A stretch of 64,000 nucleotides of DNA, taken from the NCBI GenBank assembly GCA_905214795.1, contig CAJMNM010000013.1:1-64000 (forward strand), given 5' to 3'. This stretch comes from an uncultured bacterium (GTDB taxonomy: Bacteria; Bacteroidota; Bacteroidia; Bacteroidales; Bacteroidaceae). Each line of letters begins with the position of its first letter. Positions within the stretch are counted from its first letter, which is position 1. Positions 35,521 to 45,039 of the stretch are shown here, piece after piece. Position numbers and translations under genes: made by a program. The notes beneath the pieces were generated by a model. It was not told where the DNA came from. It saw only the letters and a list, made by a program, of their open reading frames with translations, and made no database searches.

Positions 35521-36885
35521 TTATTCTTTCTTCGGTTCGCCAGATTCAATATTTTCCTGTTGCGCTTGAATTATTACCTTAATCTTCTGAATACGACGCT
35601 TATCCACTTCCATTATCTCGAACTTGATGTTCTGATAGGTAATAATCTCATGCTGTTTTGGAAATTCGCCTTTAATTTCTAGCAATAAACCGGCCAGTGT
35701 ATCAGCTTCTCCCTGCACATCTTCGAATAGCTCGTCATCTAATTTCAATATCTTAAAGAAATCAGTCAGCAAGACCTTACCTTCAAAGATATAAGTATTT
35801 GCATTAAGCTTAACATACTGACGCTCTTCCTCGTCATATTCATCATTGATTTCACCAACAATTTCTTCAATAATATCCTCCATTGTAACAATTCCGGATG
35901 TTCCTCCGAACTCATCAACAACAATGGCAATATGGACTTTATTGGTTTGAAAATCGCGCAATAAATCATCAATCATTTTTGTTTCCGGAACAAAATACGG
36001 TGGGCGGATAAGAGACTGCCAACGGAAATTTGCCGGTTTGTTCAGATGAGGCAGCAAATCTTTAATATACAACACACCTTTAATGTTATCTTTTGAACCG
36101 GAATAAACAGGAATACGTGAATAATTGTTTTCTATAATGCATTTAAGAACATCCGGATAAGAGGTATTTATTTCCAGATCAACAATATCCATTCGGGGGG
36201 TCATAATCTCGCGTGCCATCTCACCACCGAAACGGATAATCCCTTCAAGCATATTCTGTTCATCTGCGATATCCTTCTTATCAGTAAGTTCAAGCGCCTG
36301 CTCCAATTCATCAACCGAGATGGTACGCGTTTCCTTCTGTACGACTTTATCTGCCAATGATTTCGAACGTACAAGCAAAGATGATATCGGCCAGGCCAGT
36401 TTCTCTATAACGACAAATGCCGAAGCTACCATACGACAAAAGCTCAGCGTGTGCTGAGCCGAATATATCTTAGGCATAATTTCGCCAAATAACAAAAGTA
36501 AGAACGTGAGCAATACTGTCATGAACAAAAATTCAACAATATCACTTCCGCCAAAATCTATCGTCTCAGCAAAGAAGTAATTCAACAACATAATAATGGC
36601 TACATTGACAAAATTATTAGAAATAAGGATAGTAGCCAATAAACGTTCTGAATCTTCTTTCAAGGCCAATATTTTGCTGTCAGCAGGATGTTTTTCTTCT
36701 TCAATTGTGTTCAAATCGGTAGGTGAAAGAGAAAAAAAAGCAATCTCAGAGGCAGAAACAAAACCGGAACACCCCAACAATAATACAGCTAAAACAAAAG
36801 CAACTACAGCACCTACTGACGGAGACATAATTGTAATATTTCCAAAAGTGTCTGCTAGTTGAGATAAAAAATAATCGGTATCCAA
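35521..36885 (-). CDS. gldE: Gliding motility-associated protein GldE
   Basis: A 454-residue CorC/HlyC-type protein: a DUF21/CNNM membrane domain (about 25-190, SGFVSASEIAFFSLSPTDL and LFGEIMPKIYSA), a CBS pair (about 215-330, MTPRMDIVDLEINTSYPDV; IVTMEDIIEEIVGEI) and a C-terminal transporter-associated domain. In gliding Bacteroidetes it is part of the Gld set; in non-motile Bacteroidales it probably has an ion-homeostasis role. The N-terminus MDTDYFLSQLADTF resembles homologues, which supports the TTG start at 36885 over the ATG at 36828. Confidence 0.88.
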   Translation of the reverse strand: MDTDYFLSQLADTFGNITIMSPSVGAVVAFVLAVLLLGCSGFVSASEIAFFSLSPTDLNTIEEEKHPADSKILALKEDSERLLATILISNNFVNVAIIMLLNYFFAETIDFGGSDIVEFLFMTVLLTFLLLLFGEIMPKIYSAQHTLSFCRMVASAFVVIEKLAWPISSLLVRSKSLADKVVQKETRTISVDELEQALELTDKKDIADEQNMLEGIIRFGGEMAREIMTPRMDIVDLEINTSYPDVLKCIIENNYSRIPVYSGSKDNIKGVLYIKDLLPHLNKPANFRWQSLIRPPYFVPETKMIDDLLRDFQTNKVHIAIVVDEFGGTSGIVTMEDIIEEIVGEINDEYDEEERQYVKLNANTYIFEGKVLLTDFFKILKLDDELFEDVQGEADTLAGLLLEIKGEFPKQHEIITYQNIKFEIMEVDKRRIQKIKVIIQAQQENIESGEPKKE

Positions 36886-36907
36886 AATTTATTTATTAGG
36901 TTAGACA

Positions 36908-37351
36908 TTAGAACGGTAAATCTTCACTTTCGTTTATCTTTCCGTTCATATTAGTTTCATTTGTGTTTGCAACCGTCGGACGTGCCGCAGCAGGCGTAGA
37001 AACTGCTACAGAAGGATTACGTGGAGTCAGCATTTCCATATAATCGGCAAATATTTCCGTGATGTAACGTTTTATGCCATTTTGATCATCATATGAACGC
37101 GAACGGATTTTTCCTTCTATAAAAAGCTTATCTCCTTTATGGACATATTTCTCAACTGTTTCAGCCAATCCTTTCCACAATACGATATTATGCCATTCCG
37201 TCCGCTCCGGAACTTCCGTACCGTTCTGAAGACGATAACCCCGTTCAGTCGTAGCCAATGTAAATGTAGCTACTGCCACACCATGGTCCAAATAGCGTAC
37301 GTCCGGTTCTTTCCCCACATTACCTATCAACATCACTTTATTTAATGACAT
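36908..37351 (-). CDS. ssb: Single-stranded DNA-binding protein
   Basis: A 147-residue OB-fold SSB. The N-terminal domain has LNKVMLIGNVGKEPDVRYL, VATFTLATTE, TEWHNIVLWKGLAETVEKYV and GDKLFIEGKI; a Thr/Asn/Ala linker leads to the acidic partner-binding tip ESEDLPF. It binds ssDNA in replication and repair. It has its own promoter and is 22 bp upstream of gldE, so ssb-gldE-PPTase may be one transcript. Confidence 0.96.
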   Translation of the reverse strand: MSLNKVMLIGNVGKEPDVRYLDHGVAVATFTLATTERGYRLQNGTEVPERTEWHNIVLWKGLAETVEKYVHKGDKLFIEGKIRSRSYDDQNGIKRYITEIFADYMEMLTPRNPSVAVSTPAAARPTVANTNETNMNGKINESEDLPF

Positions 37352-37376
37352 ATATCTTCGTTTTTCAAATTGCGTT

Positions 37377-37408
37377 CAAAGTTAACCAATAAAACGTTTA
37401 TATACAAC
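37377..37408 (-). promoter_or_regulatory. Promoter for ssb
   Basis: On the minus strand GTTG (37408-37405), 20 nt, then TAACTTTG (37384-37377), 25 bp before the ATG. Confidence 0.7.
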
Positions 37409-37456
37409 TTTAGAAACAGATTTTTATATAACCGGAACAATCAGAGCCAAATGTAA

Positions 37457-37492
37457 ACTAGAATAAATGAGATGTAAATCAATTATTCTAGT
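37457..37492 (-). terminator. Probable terminator after mutY
   Basis: ACTAGAATAA (37457-37466) pairs with TTATTCTAGT (37483-37492); outer ATGTAAA/TTACAT sequences could extend it. It separates mutY from the ssb promoter. Confidence 0.6.
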
Positions 37493-37529
37493 ACCTGTTC
37501 TTACATTTTTAACATGGAGAACGTCATTT

Positions 37530-38612
37530 CTATATATGAATTTTCTCTATAAGTTGAACTACAAGCTGCGGCATTGCAAAATGTTCAAACTCATCCGGTG
37601 TTATCCAAACCGGCTGTCGTCCGAAAACATCTTCATTTGGCCGAAAAGACAAATCCAGTAAATAAAAATCGCAGATTATAGTGCGATGCGTCAGTTGATG
37701 ACGTATTCCTGTTGCAAGGCATGAGAATCCGGTATTTGCAGAGGACAAGAATCCCTTATTATCAAGAAGCCTAACAACCTGATTGTACGAATCAGAATCC
37801 TTATCAGAATCCGGTACCTCAATTAAAAATGGTTCGTAAAGTCCTTTCCATATATCCTGCCCGGTTCGTTTAAAAAAGGCAAACGCCCCGTCATGACGAA
37901 TCATAATATAACTAAGAAACCGTTTGGTCACAGATGTCTTTCGTGATTTATATGGTAAAACAGATACTTTATTTTCTGCCAATGCCACACAGGAATCAGC
38001 CAGCGGACAATTAACACAGTCCGGTGATTTTGGTGTGCATTGCATAGCACCAAAATCCATTAGCGCCTGATTATAATCTGCCGCACGGTCAGCCGGCAAC
38101 AAATCAGCGGCCAGCGAAGCAAAATATTTCTTTCCGGAAGACGCATCTATCGGTTCTTCAATACCAAAATAACGCGAAAGTACACGATAAACATTACCAT
38201 CGACAACAGCATAAGGCAAACCATATGCAAATGAAGCAATAGCCGCAGCTGTATACTCACCTACTCCTTTTAATGACCTGATGCCTTCATACGTTGCCGG
38301 AAAGCCGCCCATCGCGACAATCTGCCGTGCTGCCGCATGAAGATTACGTGCCCTTGAATAATAACCAAGCCCCTGCCAACAAGCCAGCACCTCGTCTTCT
38401 GAAGCCCCGGCCAGAGCATACACATCCGGAAAACGTTTCATAAAACGTATAAAATAATCATACCCCTGTTTTATCTGTGTCTGTTGCAGTATAACCTCAG
38501 AAATCCATATTACATAAGGATTGTGCGTCTCACGCCAAGGCAAGTTTCTACCATTCTGACAATACCACTCCAATAAAATTTCGCTAAAACGAATCTGCAT
38601 ACACGCACTCAT
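37530..38612 (-). CDS. mutY: A/G-specific adenine glycosylase
   Basis: A 360-residue DNA glycosylase that removes adenine mispaired with 8-oxoguanine. The HhH-GPD core has LPWRETHNPYVIWISE, LQQTQIKQGYDYF, LKGVGEYTAAAIASFAYG and the catalytic Asp in YAVVDGNVYRVLSRY. The 4Fe-4S loop is CTPKSPDCVNCPLADSC (C-x6-C-x2-C-x5-C). The C-terminal NUDIX-like domain that recognises 8-oxoG is present. Full length. Confidence 0.96.
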   Translation of the reverse strand: MSACMQIRFSEILLEWYCQNGRNLPWRETHNPYVIWISEVILQQTQIKQGYDYFIRFMKRFPDVYALAGASEDEVLACWQGLGYYSRARNLHAAARQIVAMGGFPATYEGIRSLKGVGEYTAAAIASFAYGLPYAVVDGNVYRVLSRYFGIEEPIDASSGKKYFASLAADLLPADRAADYNQALMDFGAMQCTPKSPDCVNCPLADSCVALAENKVSVLPYKSRKTSVTKRFLSYIMIRHDGAFAFFKRTGQDIWKGLYEPFLIEVPDSDKDSDSYNQVVRLLDNKGFLSSANTGFSCLATGIRHQLTHRTIICDFYLLDLSFRPNEDVFGRQPVWITPDEFEHFAMPQLVVQLIEKIHI

Positions 38613-38708
38613 AATATGTTTGGCGCAAAATTAGTGTATTTCAACCGCTAAAAAACAAAAAAACACGTTTTTTTTAAAAATATATTTCTTTTCCTTGCCA
38701 AAAAGCTA

Positions 38709-38716
38709 TATATTTG
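38709..38716 (+). promoter_or_regulatory. Promoter -7 box for the HU gene
   Basis: TATATTTG, 53 bp before the HU ATG at 38770. Confidence 0.55.
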
Positions 38717-38769
38717 CATCTCAAAAAATTAGAAACAAGTCTATTATAAACATTTATTTTAACAAAAAG

Positions 38770-39048
38770 ATGACAAAGGCAGATATTGTAAACGAGATTT
38801 CAAAAAAAACAGGCCTTGACAAGGCATCAGTTCTTGTAGTGGTAGAAGCTTTCATGGATACAATTAAGGACTCTTTAACTGAGAAAGAAGAAAACGTATA
38901 CCTGCGTGGATTCGGCAGCTTCATTTTGAAGAAAAGAGCACAAAAGACAGCAAGAAATATTTCAAAAAATACAACTATCATTATCGACGCCCACAACATT
39001 CCGGCATTCAAGCCTGCTAAAGTATTTGTGGATGCTGTGAGAAAATAA
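38770..39048 (+). CDS. HU family DNA-binding protein
   Basis: A 92-residue histone-like protein: MTKADIVNEISKKTGLDKAS, the helical dimer interface, then the beta-arm region with VYLRGFGSFILKKRAQKTAR and the intercalating-Pro candidate AHNIPAFKPAKVF. It bends and compacts DNA as a dimer. The ATG at 38770 matches the family N-terminus; the longer frame upstream starts at a non-ATG codon. The AURKAIP1/COX24 gene follows after 47 bp. Confidence 0.93.
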   Translation: MTKADIVNEISKKTGLDKASVLVVVEAFMDTIKDSLTEKEENVYLRGFGSFILKKRAQKTARNISKNTTIIIDAHNIPAFKPAKVFVDAVRK

Positions 39049-39095
39049 TGTATACAGTAAAACAGATTTATTAACTAATAAAAAATTTTAAAGCT

Positions 39096-39185
39096 ATGCC
39101 AAGCGGAAAGAAGAAAAAAAGACACAAGATGGCTACTCACAAGCGTAAAAAAAGACTGAGAAAAAACAGACATAAGAGCAAGTAG
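39096..39185 (+). CDS. 29-residue AURKAIP1/COX24-domain (mS38-like) basic protein
   Basis: A tiny gene encoding MPSGKKKKRHKMATHKRKKR followed by nine more basic residues, stop TAG at 39183. The KRHKMATHKRKKRLRKNRHK pattern is that of Bacteroidetes AURKAIP1/COX24-domain proteins, related to mitochondrial ribosomal protein mS38 and small bacterial ribosome-bound peptides. It is most likely a small-subunit ribosomal component. It sits between HU and RNase G, an arrangement that fits the RNA/translation theme. It is easily missed because of its length. Confidence 0.85.
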   Translation: MPSGKKKKRHKMATHKRKKRLRKNRHKSK

Positions 39186-39210
39186 CCAACGGCTTGTCTG
39201 GAGGACTAAG

Positions 39211-39261
39211 GAACAAACTTGTGCGGAGCAACAAAATAAAGCAACGTCAAGTTTGTTCTTT
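39211..39261 (+). promoter_or_regulatory. Leader hairpin before rng
   Basis: GAACAAACTTG (39211-39221) pairs perfectly with CAAGTTTGTTC (39248-39258), then TTTGTTT. It could terminate the HU/small-protein transcript or act as an RNase G-controlled leader. Confidence 0.65.
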
Positions 39262-39304
39262 GTTTAAGCAAGACAATCAAAATCTAACGAGAGTATAATA
39301 TAGA

Positions 39305-40879
39305 ATGACCAGCGAAGTAATAGTAGATGTTCAGCCGAAAGAAATTTCCATCGCCTTGTTGGAAGACAAGCGCCTTGTAGAATTTCAGAAAGAGGGCCGT
39401 GCGGCCACTTTTTCAGTAGGCAATATTTACCTGGCCAAGGTTAAAAAACTGATGCCAGGCCTCAATGCATGCTTTGTGAATGTAGGCTATGAACGCGATG
39501 CCTTTCTACATTATCTGGATTTAAGTCCACAATTTAACTCATACGCCAAATATCTTAAACAGGTAAGCAGCGACAAAAAGAAACTTTACCCTATTTCTAA
39601 AGCGATTATCCAGCCGGAACTGGCAAAGGAAGGTAGTGTGCAGAATGTTCTCAAGGTGGGTCAGGAAGTTTTGGTACAGATAGTGAAAGAACCTATCTCA
39701 ACCAAAGGTCCGCGCCTCACTTGTGAAATATCCTTCCCCGGACGCTATTTGGTATTAATGCCTTTCCAAGAAAAAGTTTCCGTATCCACAAAAATCAAGT
39801 CGTCAGCAGAACGTGCCCGACTCAAACAGCTCATCCAAAGCATCAAGCCGAAAAATTTCGGTGTCATTGTCAGAACAGTGGCTGAAGGAAAACGTGTGGC
39901 GGAACTTGACATGGAACTTAAAGCTCTTCTTAAAAGATGGGATGAGACAATTACTAAAGTGCAAAAAGCCACTCAACTGCCGACATTGGTTTATGAAGAA
40001 ACCAGCAGAACAGTGGCCATGTTACGCGACTTGTTCAATCCTTCATATGAAAATATCTACATTAATGATACTGATATTTTCAATGAGGTAAAAAATTATG
40101 TGTCGCTTATTGCACCCGAAAGCGCTAATATTGTTAAGCCCTACACAGGTAAACTTCCCATCTTCGACAATTTTGATGTGACGAAACAAATCAAATCGTC
40201 CTTCGGTAAAACGGTTTCTTATAAACATGGCGCTTATCTTATCATCGAACATACTGAAGCACTTCATGTAGTCGATGTCAATAGCGGCAACCGCTCAAAA
40301 TCAGCGGACGGCCAGGAAGCCAATGCGCTCGATGTCAATCTGGGCGCGGCTGATGAATTGGCCCGCCAATTAAGATTGAGAGATATGGGTGGTATTATCG
40401 TTGTGGATTTCATTGACATGAGTCTGGCCGAGGACCGGCAAAAATTGTATGAGCGAATGTGCGAAAACATGAAACATGACAGGGCTCGTCACAACATTCT
40501 GCCATTAAGCAAGTTTGGCTTAATGCAAATCACCAGACAACGTGTCCGTCCTGTGATGGATGTCAATGTAGACGAAGTATGTCCTACATGTTTTGGTAAA
40601 GGAACAGTTAAATCCAGCTTCCTGTTTACCGAAGTGTTGGAACATAAAATTCAGACCATGGTAGAAAAACTGGGCATCAGGAACTTCAGCCTGCATGTTC
40701 ATCCTTATGTCGCAGCGTACATCAACCAGGGAATCGTTTCATTAAAACGAAAATGGCAGATGAAATACGGTTTTGGAATAAGAATCATTCCAAGCCAGAA
40801 ACTGGCTTTCCTGCAATACGAATTCTATGATAAAAACGGACAGGAAATCGACATGAAGGAAGAAATCGAATTAACATAA
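39305..40879 (+). CDS. rng: Ribonuclease G (Rne/Rng family)
   Basis: A 524-residue endoribonuclease. The N-terminus matches RNase G (IVDVQPKEISIALLEDKRLV), followed by an S1 domain (VGNIYLAKVKKLMPGLNACF), the 5'-sensor/RNase H-like region, and the Mg2+-binding VVDVNSG and IIVVDFIDM catalytic Asp residues. A zinc-link Cys pair is in VDEVCPTCFGKG. It processes 16S rRNA 5' ends and decays mRNA. The long C-terminal scaffold of RNase E is absent. Terminator follows. Confidence 0.94.
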   Translation: MTSEVIVDVQPKEISIALLEDKRLVEFQKEGRAATFSVGNIYLAKVKKLMPGLNACFVNVGYERDAFLHYLDLSPQFNSYAKYLKQVSSDKKKLYPISKAIIQPELAKEGSVQNVLKVGQEVLVQIVKEPISTKGPRLTCEISFPGRYLVLMPFQEKVSVSTKIKSSAERARLKQLIQSIKPKNFGVIVRTVAEGKRVAELDMELKALLKRWDETITKVQKATQLPTLVYEETSRTVAMLRDLFNPSYENIYINDTDIFNEVKNYVSLIAPESANIVKPYTGKLPIFDNFDVTKQIKSSFGKTVSYKHGAYLIIEHTEALHVVDVNSGNRSKSADGQEANALDVNLGAADELARQLRLRDMGGIIVVDFIDMSLAEDRQKLYERMCENMKHDRARHNILPLSKFGLMQITRQRVRPVMDVNVDEVCPTCFGKGTVKSSFLFTEVLEHKIQTMVEKLGIRNFSLHVHPYVAAYINQGIVSLKRKWQMKYGFGIRIIPSQKLAFLQYEFYDKNGQEIDMKEEIELT

Positions 40880-40884
40880 CTCAT

Positions 40885-40934
40885 AAATAAAAGAGATTAC
40901 CGTCATGAATAGAGACAGGTAATCTCTTTTATTT
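40885..40934 (+). terminator. Terminator after rng
   Basis: AAATAAAAGAGATTACC (40885-40901) and GGTAATCTCTTTTATTT (40918-40934) form a 17-bp stem ending in a T-rich arm. Confidence 0.9.
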
Positions 40935-41085
40935 ATTTCATAGCTTGTTTCTCTTTCACAGAATTTATGGTCAAAACAAAACCAGCTCTAAATACAAGAG
41001 TTTTTATGCGTTAACATTAGTTTGTTTTTACAATAAAATATAACATTTTTTATCACAAAGAAACAAGAAAGCATATTTTATAGGC

Positions 41086-41116
41086 TTGTTATGCAAGAAA
41101 GAATTTATTATATTTG
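41086..41116 (+). promoter_or_regulatory. Promoter for the second GH25 gene
   Basis: TTG at 41086-41088, 20 nt, then TATATTTG at 41109-41116; ATG 22 bp downstream. Confidence 0.65.
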
Positions 41117-41137
41117 CGCCATAACAAATGACCCACC

Positions 41138-41947
41138 ATGCATAAACATATCAGCTATCTTTTTCTACTATTTTTTCTATTTTATACACTTTCTGTTGAT
41201 GCCCGTAAAAAGAATAACAGAGACCGTGAAACAAACGAAAATCTAATTGCGATGATTGAGCCGGACGAAATGGCACGTCCCGCTATAGCCCACCACATCG
41301 TAGCACCAATAGAAGAAGCATCACGTCATCATATCACGCCAACCAATAACAGATATGGTATTGACGTTTCCAGATATCAGGGAAAAATTGACTGGGAAAA
41401 GGTTAAAACGGATGAGAATGCCGGTTATGTATATATCAAAGCGACAGAAGGCGCCTCACTGATAGACCGCACTTATCATTACAATCTGCGCGAGGCCAAA
41501 AAGGCCGGTCTTAAAGTAGGCTGCTATCACTTCTTCAGTCCGACAGTTCCACCTGAGGAACAGTTTAAAAATTTCAGCGAAACCGTAAAACTGGAAGAAC
41601 AGGATTTGATTCCTATTATTGATGTAGAGATAATTGGACGTACTAACGTGGAAAGTTTCCGTAAAAGACTAGACAGCTTTTTGGAAATGGTCAAGAAACA
41701 TTATGGTCTGAATCCCATTATCTATACATCAAGCAATTTTTATAATAAATATCTTGCAGGCAGATATACCGAATACAAGTATATGATTGCACGTTATAAG
41801 GAAGAGGTTCCCGAACTGACAGACGATATCAAATTCGTTATGTGGCAATTTACCGCAAGCGGACGCATTAAAGGAATCAATGGCCCTGTAGACAGAAGTC
41901 GTTTCATGGATGATTACCATTTGGGAGACATCTTGATTAAACGATAA
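41138..41947 (+). CDS. Secreted GH25 family lysozyme
   Basis: A 269-residue glycoside hydrolase 25 protein with a cleavable-looking signal peptide (FLLFFLFYTLSVDA) rather than the membrane anchor seen in the 3.5-kb copy. The domain has YGIDVSRYQGKIDWEKV, VYIKATEGAS, GCYHFFSP, LIPIIDVEIIG (catalytic acid region) and PIIYTSSNFYNKYL. It would cut peptidoglycan glycan strands in the periplasm or outside. Followed by rlmH after 62 bp. Confidence 0.9.
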   Translation: MHKHISYLFLLFFLFYTLSVDARKKNNRDRETNENLIAMIEPDEMARPAIAHHIVAPIEEASRHHITPTNNRYGIDVSRYQGKIDWEKVKTDENAGYVYIKATEGASLIDRTYHYNLREAKKAGLKVGCYHFFSPTVPPEEQFKNFSETVKLEEQDLIPIIDVEIIGRTNVESFRKRLDSFLEMVKKHYGLNPIIYTSSNFYNKYLAGRYTEYKYMIARYKEEVPELTDDIKFVMWQFTASGRIKGINGPVDRSRFMDDYHLGDILIKR

Positions 41948-42009
41948 GAAGCAGATACACAATTGATACAGACATCGTATACCATATTATTACACATTTA
42001 TTCCGCTAC

Positions 42010-42483
42010 ATGAAAATAACATTACTTGTCGTCGGAAAAACAACCGATCCTCATTTCATTGCTACAACTGACGATTATCTCAAACGCGTAGGGCATTATC
42101 TGCCTATGAACATGGAAGTGATTCCGGAATTGAAAAATGCCAAAAACCTATCTCCTGACCAGCAAAAAGAAAAAGAAGCGGATTTTATTTTAAAAGCATT
42201 TCAGCCCGGCGACCGTATAATCCTGCTGGACGAACACGGTAAGATGTACCGTTCATTAGAATTTGCAGATTGGATTCAGAAAAAGATGCTTGCCGGTGTC
42301 AAACGGTTATTACTCGTTGTTGGCGGACCATATGGATTTTCACCACGCATTTATGCGGCGGCCCATGAAAAGATTTCTCTTTCTGCCATGACATTCTCAC
42401 ATCAGATGATACGTCTGCTTATAGCAGAGCAAGTATATCGCGCAATGACAATTCTTAACAACGAACCTTATCATCACGAATAA
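42010..42483 (+). CDS. rlmH: 23S rRNA (pseudouridine(1915)-N(3))-methyltransferase
   Basis: A 157-residue SPOUT enzyme methylating pseudouridine 1915 in helix 69. It has MKITLLVVGKTTDPHF, DRIILLDEHGKMYRSLEFA, LLLVVGGPYGFSP (SAM knot) and the C-terminal MTFSHQMIRLLIAEQVYRA, ending in EPYHHE. Length is canonical. It is convergent with the nuclease gene, 19 bp apart. Confidence 0.96.
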   Translation: MKITLLVVGKTTDPHFIATTDDYLKRVGHYLPMNMEVIPELKNAKNLSPDQQKEKEADFILKAFQPGDRIILLDEHGKMYRSLEFADWIQKKMLAGVKRLLLVVGGPYGFSPRIYAAAHEKISLSAMTFSHQMIRLLIAEQVYRAMTILNNEPYHHE

Positions 42484-42502
42484 GAGCGTATGAAGCAAAG
42501 TA

Positions 42503-43567
42503 TCATTTTCCGTCCTCACAAATAAAATCCAAAACAACAGGAAAATGATCACTATATCCCCCTTTATAGAACGGACCCTGATAAGTTCTGAACGGTTTCA
42601 CACCACCATAGGTTTGTTCGGATTCATATAAAAACGGAAAAGCAGCTACACGATAACTGTCCGGTTCTACCGAATAGCGGGACTCTTTATCCGATAAGAA
42701 AACCGGACTAACCAGGATATGATCTATATGTTCCCATATTCCTCTGTAACGATATGACCCTCTAATGTCTTTATGCTCAGTCTCATTTAAATTCAAAGAA
42801 AAAAGACATCCCGGAACATTACCGGTAACAGCCTTATTGGTGTCCACACCAAACGGCCTTACCCCCAGAATCTTACTAAAAATCTTATCCGAAACAACAG
42901 CATTAAAATCCCCCATCACAACGATACGCGGCTGCGAATCAAAGGACTGTATGGAGTCCAGGATATGACGTAAAGTCTCGGCAGCCAATATCCGATGCTT
43001 GTTTGCCTGACGCGTCTGTCCGGCACGACTTGGAAAATGACAGACTATTGTATGTAGCGTGTCTCCATTCTGCAATTGCCCTGCAACATATAAGATATCA
43101 CGCGTGGGCCGCAAACCATATACTGACGATGGCACCCTGACTGCATGCCAGTTCAAAAGTTTAAAAGAACCCGGTTGATAAAGCAAAGCCACATTAATAC
43201 CACGCATATCCGGAGATTTCGTTATAACATAATTATACCCAAGCACACGCAACGGCGAACGCCGGGTAAAATCAGATAACACAGAATCATTCTCCACTTC
43301 GCATAATCCCACCACATCCGGCAAACGTTCAGAAGAAAAGGCTGCTATCACCTTAGACAATGCCTGCTGCTTCTTCCAATAACGATATGGCGTCCATCTG
43401 TTTTCTCCCTCCGGAGTAAAGCTGTCATCTTGTTTAAGAGAATCATCATTGCAATCAAAGAAATTCTCCACATTATATGATACGATACGAAAACAAGGTT
43501 GAGCCGACAGAAAATCAGACTTGCATGCTCCCCATAAAAGCAGCAATATGATTAGCCCGGTTTTCAT
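42503..43567 (-). CDS. Secreted endonuclease/exonuclease/phosphatase family protein
   Basis: A 354-residue EEP-superfamily hydrolase with an N-terminal signal (possibly a lipobox at LLLLWGAC, or cleavage after FLSAQ). Metal and catalytic motifs are VSYNVENFFD, DVVGLCEVEND, IVMGDFNAVVSD and YSDHFPVVLDF, the DNase I/phosphodiesterase set. It acts outside the cytoplasm, perhaps scavenging nucleic acid or phosphoesters. Its ATG overlaps the preceding beta-helix gene by 4 bp, so the two are coupled. Confidence 0.87.
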   Translation of the reverse strand: MKTGLIILLLLWGACKSDFLSAQPCFRIVSYNVENFFDCNDDSLKQDDSFTPEGENRWTPYRYWKKQQALSKVIAAFSSERLPDVVGLCEVENDSVLSDFTRRSPLRVLGYNYVITKSPDMRGINVALLYQPGSFKLLNWHAVRVPSSVYGLRPTRDILYVAGQLQNGDTLHTIVCHFPSRAGQTRQANKHRILAAETLRHILDSIQSFDSQPRIVVMGDFNAVVSDKIFSKILGVRPFGVDTNKAVTGNVPGCLFSLNLNETEHKDIRGSYRYRGIWEHIDHILVSPVFLSDKESRYSVEPDSYRVAAFPFLYESEQTYGGVKPFRTYQGPFYKGGYSDHFPVVLDFICEDGK

Positions 43568-45039
43568 TCCTCCGATGCTGAAACAAATTCATAACAGCCG
43601 GCATCCGGCCCTTCGTCTGAAACACGTGAATTGCCATCGTAATCCATCGGATACTGCTCAGCCCACTGCATTGCGCCGATATTCCGTGCGGCAGACAACG
43701 AATCAAGCCTGAAATCATACAGATAATTGTCCGTATCAAATAATTTAAAATGTTTCTGCTGGCCGTCGTCATCCGAATCCTTATCATAAACAATATTGAC
43801 GAACCGGGCCGCGTCTGTACTTTCAGCCGTTCTCAATAAACAATTACCAAAATAATAATCTACATTGTTATCAGGGTCATCTATGCTGCCTATCACTACA
43901 TCATCAGCATATCCGGTCATGATACAATTCAAGAAATGAGCATGTCTCAAAGGATAAGGTTGCGACATCCACTGATTAGAAAAGAACAAAGCGTCGCCAC
44001 GCTCGGCATCCCACGGATAAAACTGCGCCAGCGTACAATGAACAAAATCAACCCATCCGCCCCAAACAGCGACACAATGTCCCAATGTATTGCTGATTTG
44101 TGAGTTGGACACCAAAACCTTACAAGAATAAAGTCCGAGCCCGTCACCGCCGATATTATGCAACACACTGTTCGAAAGCGTCAGCTTAACCTGTTCCACT
44201 GTTGAACTGTCACAACGAATGCCATATGAGGCACTATGAATATCCACATAATCCATCCTGTTATCCATACTGGACGCTTTTAATAAGATTCCTCCCCAGC
44301 GCGAAGGAGTATTATCATATGGCAAATAGTCAAACATACGGTCTGTCCGGTCTCCTCTGAACACAACCGGTTGTTCCAATGTGCCCTCGGCTACAATCCG
44401 TCCATGTACTATAAGATTTGATTTGTCGTGAAAATACAACTGAACCCCCTGTTTTAATGTCAGGGTAGCTCCCTCCTTCACAGACAGACTGTCATAAATT
44501 ACAAACGGACGCCCTTTCTCCAGTACGGTATCTGCTGCTATTTCTTTTCCTTTCCATATATAAGCATCCTGTCCGGTTGCAGATAAGATAACACTCTGCT
44601 CGGCGCCACTTTCCAATGAGAAAATAAGTGTATCATCAAGTATTACGGGAGCATCCTGTCCGTTTTCAGGCATCGTAACTTCAGCAAATACCCGTATGCT
44701 GTCTCCTTTACGGACCTCAAAATCATAAGCCTTGGCACCACTTTCTTTTTCCAGATAAGAGCCATCAACATTTATACGGAATGGAGTATTTTCCCCTTTA
44801 TGCAAACGGACCGAAACAATGCGTATTCCATCATCATTATAATTATATACCATCATCTGACGCGTACTGGAGCCGACTGTAGAAATCACCGTGTCAAACT
44901 GTATGGTATCGGTTGAGAATGTCAACACCGCATTACGGTCTGTTGTGAAAGACATCGCATCATCACATGAAGCCACAGTTCCCATAACTATGGTACAACA
45001 TAAAGACGCAAACAACAAGGAAAAATATGATTTACGCAT
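43564..45039 (-). CDS. Beta-helix lipoprotein of unknown function
   Basis: About 491 residues with a lipoprotein signal (IVMGTVASCDD). Residues 30-150 look like an Ig-like/strand-rich domain; from about 190 a right-handed parallel beta-helix is suggested by repeated turns such as GVQLYFHDKSNLIVHGRIVA and LSNSVLHNIGGDGLGLYSCK. Beta-helices often bind or cleave polysaccharide, but I see no catalytic signature. The ATG at 45039 (MRKSYFSLLFASL) gives the signal peptide; the longer frame adds 30 implausible residues. It overlaps the nuclease gene by 4 bp. Confidence 0.8.
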   Translation of the reverse strand: MRKSYFSLLFASLCCTIVMGTVASCDDAMSFTTDRNAVLTFSTDTIQFDTVISTVGSSTRQMMVYNYNDDGIRIVSVRLHKGENTPFRINVDGSYLEKESGAKAYDFEVRKGDSIRVFAEVTMPENGQDAPVILDDTLIFSLESGAEQSVILSATGQDAYIWKGKEIAADTVLEKGRPFVIYDSLSVKEGATLTLKQGVQLYFHDKSNLIVHGRIVAEGTLEQPVVFRGDRTDRMFDYLPYDNTPSRWGGILLKASSMDNRMDYVDIHSASYGIRCDSSTVEQVKLTLSNSVLHNIGGDGLGLYSCKVLVSNSQISNTLGHCVAVWGGWVDFVHCTLAQFYPWDAERGDALFFSNQWMSQPYPLRHAHFLNCIMTGYADDVVIGSIDDPDNNVDYYFGNCLLRTAESTDAARFVNIVYDKDSDDDGQQKHFKLFDTDNYLYDFRLDSLSAARNIGAMQWAEQYPMDYDGNSRVSDEGPDAGCYEFVSASEE

